From positions 56,155-120,154 of the forward strand of contig PLFD01000030.1 of NCBI GenBank assembly GCA_003136635.1: a stretch of DNA of 64,000 nt, read 5' to 3'. Within the stretch, counting starts at the first letter, position 1, and the number at the start of each line of letters is the position of its first letter. Of this stretch, positions 49,625-58,005 are shown in pieces. Both the position numbers and the translations under genes were made by a program. Under the pieces are notes generated by a model. That model was not told where the DNA came from and ran no database searches. It saw nothing but the letters and a program-made list of their open reading frames with translations. Source of the stretch: a candidate division FCPU426 bacterium. Lineage in GTDB: Bacteria; Oederibacteriota; Muellerivitia; Muellerivitales; Muellerivitaceae.

Positions 49625-51013
49625 TTAGAAAGAGTAATTACCTTCCAGAAGTTGTTTTTTCAAAAGATTGACCTCGGATAATAAAACGAGATCCGTAGTT
49701 AACAGATCCTCTATTTTTTCATAGGCGTGAATGATAGTGGTATGGTCCTTCCCGCCGAACGCCGCGCCAATCTCGCTTAAAGAATGAGAAGTCAGTTCCC
49801 GGGAAAGATACATAGCGATCTGACGGGGGAAAGCGATTTGTTTGGTGCGCTTTTTGGATTTCATGTCCGAAAAACGGCAGTTATATCGTTCCGCTGTGAC
49901 ACGCTGAATGGCATCCACCGAAATACGGCGCTCTTCATTTGGGAGGCTGTCTTTGAGGACTTCTTTTACCATTTCAAGAGTCATTTCCTGATGGGTTAAT
50001 GAAGCAAAAGCAATCACCCGCAGCATGGCTCCTTCCAACTCGCGAATATTCGCTTTGGCATGGTTGGCGATAAAAGCGGTGACTTCATTGGGAACGAGAA
50101 TTTTTTCTTTTTCGGCTTTTTTTCGCAAAATGGCGATACGGGTTTCGAGGTCTGGTTCCTGAATATCCGTAATCAAACCCATCTCGAAACGGTTCTTTAA
50201 GCGCTCTTCGAGTTTAATTTCCTTAGGATGACTGTCCGAAGTGGCCACGATTTGTTTTTGAGCTTCATAAAGAACGTTAAAGGTATGAAAGAACTCTTCC
50301 TGGGTCGCTTCTTTACCTTCCCAGAACTGAATATCATCAATTAAAAGAACGTCGACCGTACGGTATTTGTTACGGAAATCCTGCTGACGCCCCGATTGGA
50401 TGGATTGAATGAAGTCGTTCATGAATTTTTCAGAGGATATATAAAGAACCTTGGCGCCGGGATTTTGCTCTAGAACGTAATTACCGATGGCCTGAAGCAA
50501 ATGGGTTTTTCCTAAACCAACGCCTCCATAGATGAAGAGAGGGTTATAGGACCGGGCCGGTGATTCAGCAACGGCCAAACAAGCCGCGTGAGAAAAACGG
50601 TTGCTGTTACCCACCACAAAATTATCAAAGTTAAATTTGGTATTGAGAATAAATTCCCCATTGCCAGAAGACTTAAAGGACAGGGGTTGGGTTTTTTCAA
50701 CAATTTCAATCGCCAGCTTGTTTTCAGTTAAAGAGGTTGAAGCTGGGGCGGATTCGGGAACTGGCAGGGCGGCTTGAATCTCAAACTGGATTTCCAATTG
50801 TTCCGGGTAAACGGCATTAACCGCGGTTTGAAGCTGAAGCTGGTAATGATCTCTTATCCAGTCGCGGAAGAATTCATTCGGAACCTGAACTTTAAGGGTA
50901 TTGTCGGAAACCGAAGCTTTCGTCGATTTAAACCAGGTTTCAAAGCTTTGGTTGTTTAAGTCTTTTTTTAGGTTTTCTAAGCAACGATCCCAAAGATCGG
51001 CGGAAACGCTCAT
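49625..51013 (-). CDS. dnaA: Chromosomal replication initiator protein DnaA
   Basis: NPLFIYGGVGLGKTHLLQAIGNYV, LLIDDIQFWEGKEATQEEFFHTFN, GAAFGGKDHTTIIHAYEKIE. Confidence 0.98.
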   Translation of the reverse strand: MSVSADLWDRCLENLKKDLNNQSFETWFKSTKASVSDNTLKVQVPNEFFRDWIRDHYQLQLQTAVNAVYPEQLEIQFEIQAALPVPESAPASTSLTENKLAIEIVEKTQPLSFKSSGNGEFILNTKFNFDNFVVGNSNRFSHAACLAVAESPARSYNPLFIYGGVGLGKTHLLQAIGNYVLEQNPGAKVLYISSEKFMNDFIQSIQSGRQQDFRNKYRTVDVLLIDDIQFWEGKEATQEEFFHTFNVLYEAQKQIVATSDSHPKEIKLEERLKNRFEMGLITDIQEPDLETRIAILRKKAEKEKILVPNEVTAFIANHAKANIRELEGAMLRVIAFASLTHQEMTLEMVKEVLKDSLPNEERRISVDAIQRVTAERYNCRFSDMKSKKRTKQIAFPRQIAMYLSRELTSHSLSEIGAAFGGKDHTTIIHAYEKIEDLLTTDLVLLSEVNLLKKQLLEGNYSF

Positions 51014-51019
51014 CCACAA

Positions 51020-51635
51020 ACCTCCCTCATAATCAAAAACGCAAGAAACCCCGTAAAAGAGGGGTAAATAGGCTTTCGTTAAATACTTATCCCCTGCTTA
51101 TCCCCAGGAGAAAAGGGCCGGCGCGTTAACCGGAAGTAAAGACGCTATTCACAATTGTGTACTGTTTGTGGATAACTAAAAAATGGGTTGTTTCTAAAAA
51201 CCTTTATAAATTAAGAAAAATAATTTTCGGCTTAACTTATGGTTCGACTTGTTTTGCTTCGGTTGTTTTTTAAAAAGTCCTTAAAGCCGTTTCACTTTAA
51301 GGTTTTCCTCAAACACCCTCGAAACTACTCACAAGTTATCCACTCTATCCACAGTTACTTCTTCGAAAGAGCCACCATATCTGGTGGTGAGACAAAAAAA
51401 TTCTTTTGCCGATCGTGGAGTTGATGTCGATCACAAAAAAATTTGGGGAAGCGCGTCGAGAATTTTCGAAAACGTAACTTTCTGTACCCCTTTTAAATCT
51501 TTTTAGATTTTAGTCAAGATTATTTTGTATTAAAAATGAAAATATTTTTGTCGAAAAGAAGTCGTTTTTAAATTTTTTTACTTGCAAAAAAAAGTTGATT
51601 CTTCGATTGAAAATATTTTTTGGGATTAGAAAAAA
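51020..51635. other. Putative oriC: DnaA boxes plus AT-rich unwinding region
   Basis: Perfect TGTGGATAA 51167-51175; TTATCCACT 51336; CTATCCACA 51345; TTATCCCCA 51098; TTATCCCCT 51087; AT-rich tract ~51485-51635. Confidence 0.8.
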
Positions 51636-52658
51636 TTAATAACTGTGCGAATCCAATTTCACTTTTCCGCGGAAGACCCAGTAGATGCTCACGGTGTAAG
51701 AAAGAATCAATGGAAGGCCGATGGCGGCCATGAGCGACATAATTTTTAGCGTGGCCACCGAAGATGCGGCGTTGTAAATAGTCAGACTATTTTCGGGAGC
51801 GGGATTGGAAAAAACCATATTGGGGTAAAGCCCAATTCCCAGAAGCGCCATCAGAAAAAATAGCGTCGCGCAGGAGGATAAAAAAGCTCCCCAGCCCCGG
51901 CCCCGGCTGATATTCCGGGGAATGTTGGCGATAGCCAAAACATTGAATACCGGCACGATAAAAAGAAACGGCTGCTGCTGAAGGGTAGTCAGCATGCGGG
52001 GAATAAAAATCAGTGTGGCTAATGTGGTAATGACGTAGCACAGGATAAAAAAGATCATGGTGTTTTTAACCCAGCCTTTTAACTTTTTCTGAAGCGCGCC
52101 TTCGGTTTTCAAAACAATAAAAATAGAACCATGCATGGTAAAAAGCGCCAGAGTGGTGAAGCCTAAAAGAAGCGGATAGGGTTTCAGTAAACCCAAAAAA
52201 GTCCCAGCGTATTCGTGATCCGCACCCAGTGGAATACCCCAAACCAGATTGCCCATGGCAATACCGATCAGAAGGCTCGAGACGATACTGCTTACACTGA
52301 AACTCACATCCCAAATTTGCCGCCACCACTTCATGGGCTGTTTGCTGCGGAACTCGATGGCCACCGCGCGAAAAATTAATGCAATGAGAAGCAACATGAA
52401 AGCCAGGTAGAAGCCGGAAAAAACCGTAGCGTAAGCCTCCGGAAAAGCGGCGAACAAAGCGCCCCCGCCCGTAACCAGCCAAACCTCGTTGCCATCCCAA
52501 ATGGGGCCGATGGAGTTAATAAAAATACGCCGCTCCGTGTCAGTCTTCACTAGAAGGTGAAGCGCGCCCACGCCCAGGTCGAAACCGTCCAACAGGGCGT
52601 AACCCATGAACAAAATACCGACCAAAACAAACCACAAAGTCTGCCAGTCAAAGTTCAC
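51636..52658 (-). CDS. cydB: Cytochrome bd ubiquinol oxidase subunit II
   Basis: YALLDGFDLGVGALHLLV, GPIWDGNEVWLVTGGGALFAAFPEAYA. Confidence 0.96.
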   Translation of the reverse strand: MNFDWQTLWFVLVGILFMGYALLDGFDLGVGALHLLVKTDTERRIFINSIGPIWDGNEVWLVTGGGALFAAFPEAYATVFSGFYLAFMLLLIALIFRAVAIEFRSKQPMKWWRQIWDVSFSVSSIVSSLLIGIAMGNLVWGIPLGADHEYAGTFLGLLKPYPLLLGFTTLALFTMHGSIFIVLKTEGALQKKLKGWVKNTMIFFILCYVITTLATLIFIPRMLTTLQQQPFLFIVPVFNVLAIANIPRNISRGRGWGAFLSSCATLFFLMALLGIGLYPNMVFSNPAPENSLTIYNAASSVATLKIMSLMAAIGLPLILSYTVSIYWVFRGKVKLDSHSY

Positions 52659-53995
52659 GCGCGGTGTCCCTTCTCTTCTTTCATGTGAAGACCATGCTGG
52701 ATTTTATCGTTGAGCAGATAAATAAATAGAACGCCAAGAAGCAGGTAAATGAAACCGAACAAGATGATGGAAGTTAAAATTTCACCCGCTTTGACGGTTT
52801 TAGACAGGGCATCGGAGGTTTTCATCAGGTTATAAACAATGTAGGGCTGGCGGCCCACTTCGGCCGAAAACCAGCCTAACTGATTGGCCGCCTGGGGAAG
52901 CAATACGGAAAATACCAGCACCCATAAAAACCACCGGGTTTTCCATAAAAGCCCCCGCCACCATAAAAAGAGACCGAACCAGGCAACGGCGATCAACGTC
53001 ATGCCGATAGCCACCATGGCGTGATAGGTCTGAAAGACAAAGTTAATCGGGGGTCTTTTGTCGGGGGTAAAGGCGTCTAGGCCGGTGACCGGGGCATCGG
53101 TGCTGCCTGTCACTAAATAACTTAGTAATCCGGGGATCGAAACCCCGTGAGTCTGGCTGTTTTTCTCATCCACCCAGCCGAATAAATAAAGAGGGGCAGG
53201 GCCGGTCGTATAATGGCCCTCATAAGCCGCCAGTTTGGCGGGCTGGGTGAAGCTGACCACCTTGGCGCTTTCATGCCCGGAAAAGAGCTGTAATAAAGAG
53301 GCGACGGCCGCAATAACCAGCGCGATTTTGAGTGCGGTTTGGGCGAATTCGATATTTTTTTTCTTGAGTAAAAAATAGGCGCTCACGCTTAACACCGCGA
53401 AGCTTCCGGCCTGCCAGCCGCCCATAAAGACGTGCCAAAGCCGGTCCAGGGTGGAAGGGTTGAAAATCACCTGCCAAAAGTCCGTAACTTCCGCCCGGAT
53501 AGCCCCTCCGGGCTGGCCCACCAGGTGATAACCGGCGGGAGTCTGCTGCCAGGAATTGGCGACGACGATCCATACGGCGCTAAAGTGCGCTCCCAGGCAA
53601 ACCATCAATGTGGCGAAAAAGTGCGTGCCGGGTTTGATGCGGTCCCAGCCGAACAGCAATAGTCCCAAAAATCCCGATTCCAGAAAAAAGGCGAAAATAC
53701 CCTCGGCCGCCAAAGCGCTTCCGAAAACGTCCCCCACGAAACGGGAATAGGAGGACCAGTTGGTGCCGAACTGGAATTCCATCACGATACCGGTCGCCAC
53801 GCCCATGGCGAAGATCAGGCCGAAAATGCGGGTATAGAACCGGGCGATTTCTAAATACAGTTTTTTACCCGTAGAAAGATAAAAACCCTCGAAAGCGACC
53901 AGACACAAACCCAGACCAATACTCAAGGGCGGAAAGATGTAATGAAAAGCGATGGTAAAACCAAACTGCGCGCGGGATAAAGTTAAAGCGTCCAT
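52655..53995 (-). CDS. cydA: Cytochrome bd ubiquinol oxidase subunit I
   Basis: [67 protein letters not shown]. Confidence 0.97.
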   Translation of the reverse strand: MDALTLSRAQFGFTIAFHYIFPPLSIGLGLCLVAFEGFYLSTGKKLYLEIARFYTRIFGLIFAMGVATGIVMEFQFGTNWSSYSRFVGDVFGSALAAEGIFAFFLESGFLGLLLFGWDRIKPGTHFFATLMVCLGAHFSAVWIVVANSWQQTPAGYHLVGQPGGAIRAEVTDFWQVIFNPSTLDRLWHVFMGGWQAGSFAVLSVSAYFLLKKKNIEFAQTALKIALVIAAVASLLQLFSGHESAKVVSFTQPAKLAAYEGHYTTGPAPLYLFGWVDEKNSQTHGVSIPGLLSYLVTGSTDAPVTGLDAFTPDKRPPINFVFQTYHAMVAIGMTLIAVAWFGLFLWWRGLLWKTRWFLWVLVFSVLLPQAANQLGWFSAEVGRQPYIVYNLMKTSDALSKTVKAGEILTSIILFGFIYLLLGVLFIYLLNDKIQHGLHMKEEKGHRA

Positions 53996-54142
53996 GAGGC
54001 TCCTGTTGGATCAACAAAAGTAGATTAGGCTTCAACCGATTGAGATTGCAAGAGTTTGCCATTTCCCCCGAATTCAAACTATGACCGGAGACATATTGGG
54101 GGAATAACGTTGACACTCTTCCGGGGCAGGCTTTAAATAGCC

Positions 54143-54297
54143 ACTGTCTATTCAAGGTGTTTGGGAAGCCGGTTTAAGTCCGGCGCGGACCCGCCACTGT
54201 GAGGGGCAATGTTTTTTCCGAAGTCACTGTTCTGGAAAAGAGCGGGAAGGCTTTGGAAGATGGAAAATGCCCCGAGCCAGGAAACCAGCCTTGAATA
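54143..54297 (+). ncRNA. Cobalamin riboswitch
   Basis: GGAAGCCGGTTTAAGTCCGGCGCGGACCCGCCACTGTGAGGGGC...GCCCCGAGCCAGGAAACCAGCCTTGAATA. Confidence 0.95.
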
Positions 54298-54416
54298 AAT
54301 GGAACCCGAAAGGGTTTTGATTCAAGCAAGCCTCGGGGACTGGGCTCTTCGCTTTTTAAACACGCGAATCATTGAAAGCTTTTCCCCGGCAGTTCATTTT
54401 GAGGCCACGGGGAAGC

Positions 54417-55211
54417 ATGACTTATTTCCAGATCAAAAATCTCTCTTTTCGCTTCCCCTCGTCGCCTTTCCATATTCACTCGCTGGATCTTTCCGTTCAA
54501 AAAGGGGAGCTGGTGGGGTTTTTGGGTCCCAACGGCGCGGGCAAATCCACCTTGCTTCGACTGATGATGGGACTACTCAAACCTCAAAAGGGCGAAATTT
54601 TTGTCGAACAACTCGCGCTTTCATTTATTGGTCTTAGGGAACGAGCCCAAAAAATAGCTTTCGTGGCACAATCCACCGACTTTCCTTTTCCTCTCAGCGT
54701 TTGGGAAATTGTGGAAATGGGGCGGCATCCCTTTCTGGGCCGATTTGAACGGATGAGCGCGAAGGATAAATCCATTTGTGAAAAGGCTTTGGAACTTTGT
54801 GATGTTTCCGGTTTTAAGGACCGGCTTTATAGCGAACTCTCCGGCGGCGAAAAACAAAGGGTGCTTTTAGCCTCGGCCTTGGCTCAAACCCCTGAGGCGC
54901 TTTTACTGGACGAACCGACCCTGTCGCTGGATCTGGAACATCAGCTCCGGCTTTTTGAAATTATTCAAAACCTACACCGTACTGAAGGCCTTACGGTCAT
55001 CGTGGCCACTCATGAACTTAATTTGGCCAACCGGTTTCTGGACCGGCTGGTGCTGATGAAAAATGGAAAAATCGAAGCGGATGGAAAACCAAACAAGGTT
55101 TTAACGCCCGCAAGGATTCAATCGGTTTTGAATGTTGAAGTTGACTTGTTAAAAGATAGAAAAAAAATGTCCTACTTTGTGCCGAAGGTCCAAAAGGCGG
55201 TCAAAAATTGA
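54417..55211 (+). CDS. btuD: Cobalamin/iron-siderophore ABC transporter ATPase
   Basis: GFLGPNGAGKSTLLRLMMGLLKPQKG, ELSGGEKQRVLLASALAQTPEALLLDEPTLSLD; downstream of a riboswitch. Confidence 0.92.
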   Translation: MTYFQIKNLSFRFPSSPFHIHSLDLSVQKGELVGFLGPNGAGKSTLLRLMMGLLKPQKGEIFVEQLALSFIGLRERAQKIAFVAQSTDFPFPLSVWEIVEMGRHPFLGRFERMSAKDKSICEKALELCDVSGFKDRLYSELSGGEKQRVLLASALAQTPEALLLDEPTLSLDLEHQLRLFEIIQNLHRTEGLTVIVATHELNLANRFLDRLVLMKNGKIEADGKPNKVLTPARIQSVLNVEVDLLKDRKKMSYFVPKVQKAVKN

Positions 55212-56215
55212 ACCGCGCCGGAACCAAGACCACCGTACTTATCATTACCATTATTATGTTTTTGGTCGTTTTAATTGGCTGTCCCTTTGTAGGACCCACG
55301 ACTATTTCCTTTCAAAAAGTTTTCCAATCGCTCACGCCTTCGGTGGATAACCAGGACGCCCAGATCTTTTTTAGCGTCCGGCTCAGCCGGGTATTGTTGG
55401 CAGTCTTAGCAGGTGCGGCCATGGCCTGCGCGGGGGTTATTTTTCAGGCGGTGTTGCGCAACCCCCTGGCCTGTCCCTTTACTCTGGGCGTGGCGGGCGG
55501 CAGTTCCTTTGGCGCGGTGGTGGCCATTCTTTTGGGGTTTGATATTTCGGTGGGCGGTTTTTCCACCGTCACTCTTTTCGCTTTCGCGGGCGCATTGCTT
55601 TCCATCGGGCTGGTTTACGCACTGGCTTCCATCTTGCGGTCCTACGCGGCGGTTACCCTGCTTTTGGCGGGAATCGCCATCAGTTACTTTTTTAACGCGC
55701 TGGTGCTTTTGTCCTATTACGTGGCGGACTTCACTCAGGCCTATTCCATGATGCATTGGCTCATCGGCAGTCTAGATGTCATCGACTTTGGTTCCATTGA
55801 AAAGCTATCGGTGTTAATGGGGATTGGCTTTTTAATCCTGTTGTCCTTCTCCCGGGAACTCAATCTGCTGTCGGCGGGGGAAGAACTGGCCAAGGCCAAG
55901 GGGGTCTCGACGGTTTGGGTGATTGTCATTTCGATCATGACAGCGTCACTCATGACCAGCGCGGTAGTGGCCCTCACCGGGCCGATCGCTTTCGTGGGGC
56001 TGATCATCCCCCATATCTACCGCATCTGGATCGGCAACGACCACCGGTTCTTACTGCCCTGCAGCGCCCTGGGCGGAGCGGCTTTTTTAACCCTATGCGA
56101 TACTGTCGCCCGGTCTTTCTTTGGGCCGACGGAGGTGCCGGTCGGCGTCTTTACCGCCCTCATCGGTGTGCCGGTATTATTGTGGCTGTTGTTTCACCGA
56201 AGAACGAAAGGATAA
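55208..56215 (+). CDS. btuC: FecCD/BtuC-family permease
   Basis: RLSRVLLAVLAGAAMACAGVIFQAVLRNPLACPFTLGVAGGSSFGA, GPIAFVGLIIPHIYRIWIG. Confidence 0.93.
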   Translation: MNRAGTKTTVLIITIIMFLVVLIGCPFVGPTTISFQKVFQSLTPSVDNQDAQIFFSVRLSRVLLAVLAGAAMACAGVIFQAVLRNPLACPFTLGVAGGSSFGAVVAILLGFDISVGGFSTVTLFAFAGALLSIGLVYALASILRSYAAVTLLLAGIAISYFFNALVLLSYYVADFTQAYSMMHWLIGSLDVIDFGSIEKLSVLMGIGFLILLSFSRELNLLSAGEELAKAKGVSTVWVIVISIMTASLMTSAVVALTGPIAFVGLIIPHIYRIWIGNDHRFLLPCSALGGAAFLTLCDTVARSFFGPTEVPVGVFTALIGVPVLLWLLFHRRTKG

Positions 56216-56284
56216 TCTTTAACCACCAAGGGCACCAAGAAAGGCAAAACCAAAGATTTGATTTTTTACGGGGAGTTTGTTATT

Positions 56285-56303
56285 GTAATTACGAAGTAAT
56301 TAC
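56285..56303. promoter_or_regulatory. Candidate MazE/MazF operator
   Basis: GTAATTAC-GAA-GTAATTAC, two self-palindromic octamers 11 bp apart, just upstream of the MazE-like ORF. Confidence 0.6.
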
Positions 56304-56322
56304 TTTTTAAAATGAGTCAACA

Positions 56323-56574
56323 ATGAAAGCGCAAATCATCCAAATCGGCAATTCGAAAGGCATCCGTATTCCCCGTTTGGTGTTGGAACAGTGCGACTTG
56401 GGAAATGAAGTGGAATTGGAAGTTCATCCGGGCGAATTGATTATTCGTCCCGCGGATGGTTCCCGCCATGGCTGGGCCCAGGCTTTTGAAAAAATGGCCC
56501 AATATGGCGATGACAAATTACTGGATGAAGAGGGAACTTCCACGGAATGGTCCCGTAAGGAATGGAAATGGTAG
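56323..56574 (+). CDS. mazE: AbrB/MazE-type antitoxin
   Basis: IIQIGNSKGIRIPRLVLEQCDLGNEVELEV. Confidence 0.9.
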   Translation: MKAQIIQIGNSKGIRIPRLVLEQCDLGNEVELEVHPGELIIRPADGSRHGWAQAFEKMAQYGDDKLLDEEGTSTEWSRKEWKW

Positions 56575-56891
56575 TTTCACGATATGAGGTCCACTTGGTC
56601 CGTTTGGATCCTACAGAAGGAAGCGAGATACGGAAAACCCGTCCCTGTCTGGTTATTTCGCCGGATGAAATGAACCGGTACATTCAAACCGTCATTGTGG
56701 CGCCCATGACCAGCCAAAGCCGTGCTTACCCCACCCGGGTGCCGGTTGAGTTCCAGGGCAAAAGCGGACAGGTTGTTTTAGACCAAATCCGTACGGTTGA
56801 TAAAACCCGATTAGTCAAAAAAATGGGTAAAATCAGTCCCTCCACCGCCGAAAAAGTTTCACGGTTGTTGGTCGAAATGTTCGCATCGTGA
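56562..56891 (+). CDS. mazF: MazF/PemK-type endoribonuclease toxin
   Basis: YEVHLVRLDPTEGSEIRKTRPCLVISPDEMN, VVLDQIRTVDKTRL; overlaps the antitoxin. Confidence 0.92.
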   Translation: MEMVVSRYEVHLVRLDPTEGSEIRKTRPCLVISPDEMNRYIQTVIVAPMTSQSRAYPTRVPVEFQGKSGQVVLDQIRTVDKTRLVKKMGKISPSTAEKVSRLLVEMFAS

Positions 56892-56892
56892 T

Positions 56893-57564
56893 TTGTACAA
56901 AATCATGAACGATCATTCTTTTCACGAAAATGAAAAAGATGCCATTTACCGCGTCATCCGCGAGCGTAGGGACGTGAGGCGATTCAAATCAGATCCCATT
57001 CCCGAAGAAATTTTACGTCGCATTTTAAACGCGGCCATGCAGGCCCCCTCGGTAGGCTATATGCAGCCCTCCAACTTTATCCTCATTGATAACAAAGAGG
57101 TCCGCCAAAGGGTTCATGCTTCTTTCTTAAAGGCCAACGAAGAAGCTAAAGTCTTATTTCCTGGTGAGAGGGGCGAGAAGTACGCTTCGTTAAAGCTCGA
57201 AGGCATTTTGGAATGCGCGCTGAATATTTGTGTCACCTGTGACCGGGAACGCTTCGGGGCTATCGGCCTGGGACGGACCTGCCAGCCTGAGATGGACTTA
57301 TACAGTACGGTTTGCGCGGTGCAGAACCTGTGGCTGGCGGCGCGGTGCGAAGGGGTGGGTGTGGGCTGGGTGAGTATTATCAAACCGGAGGATTTGCCGC
57401 CGATTCTAGGCTTGCCCGACACCGTGGTGCCGGTGGCTTATCTTTGCGTGGGTTATACGGAACAATTCGCCACGGAGCCAGAACTGAAGACCGCCGGTTG
57501 GAATCCGGAAATTCCTACACACGAGCTAGTCTTTTGGAATCAATGGGGAACAAAAGATCGTTAA
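56893..57564 (+). CDS. bluB: 5,6-dimethylbenzimidazole synthase
   Basis: IRERRDVRRFKSDPIPEEILRRILNAAMQAPSVGYMQPSNFILI, GVGVGWVSIIKPEDLPPILGLP. Confidence 0.93.
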   Translation: MYKIMNDHSFHENEKDAIYRVIRERRDVRRFKSDPIPEEILRRILNAAMQAPSVGYMQPSNFILIDNKEVRQRVHASFLKANEEAKVLFPGERGEKYASLKLEGILECALNICVTCDRERFGAIGLGRTCQPEMDLYSTVCAVQNLWLAARCEGVGVGWVSIIKPEDLPPILGLPDTVVPVAYLCVGYTEQFATEPELKTAGWNPEIPTHELVFWNQWGTKDR

Positions 57565-57592
57565 AGTTCAAAATTTTTAAGGATAGATATAA

Positions 57593-57919
57593 ATGGCCAA
57601 ATTAAACATATCTCGTAAAGAATGGATTCAATTTATAATTGGTTCGATATTTGCAATCTTTTTTATAGTGTTTTGTTATTTTAAAGCGTTGCCTTTAGAT
57701 AACGTTGGTCGAATTAGAGTAGGAATTCTTTGGTCATTAGGCACTGTTTCATTTTTTTTATTTACTCAATTGGATAAGGGATACTTTTTTTATTCAAGGC
57801 AGATGGAATCATATAAATCGAATCATTCCCAAGATTATTTTTGGATATCTTCACTTGGTGCAACTATCGGAGCTGCGGTTATAGCTGTGATGTTTTTTAT
57901 TATGGCTTTTCTAAAGTAG
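57593..57919 (+). CDS. Hypothetical membrane protein (TM helices)
   Basis: Hydrophobic segments IQFIIGSIFAIFFIVFCYF and ATIGAAVIAVMFFIMAFLK. Confidence 0.5.
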   Translation: MAKLNISRKEWIQFIIGSIFAIFFIVFCYFKALPLDNVGRIRVGILWSLGTVSFFLFTQLDKGYFFYSRQMESYKSNHSQDYFWISSLGATIGAAVIAVMFFIMAFLK

Positions 57920-58005
57920 GTAAAAAATGAACGCTTTTCTAATTTCGGTTAAATAGATTTCAAACTCGTCTTTGAAAGTCCAGCCGAAATCCTTACAATC
58001 CCTTC

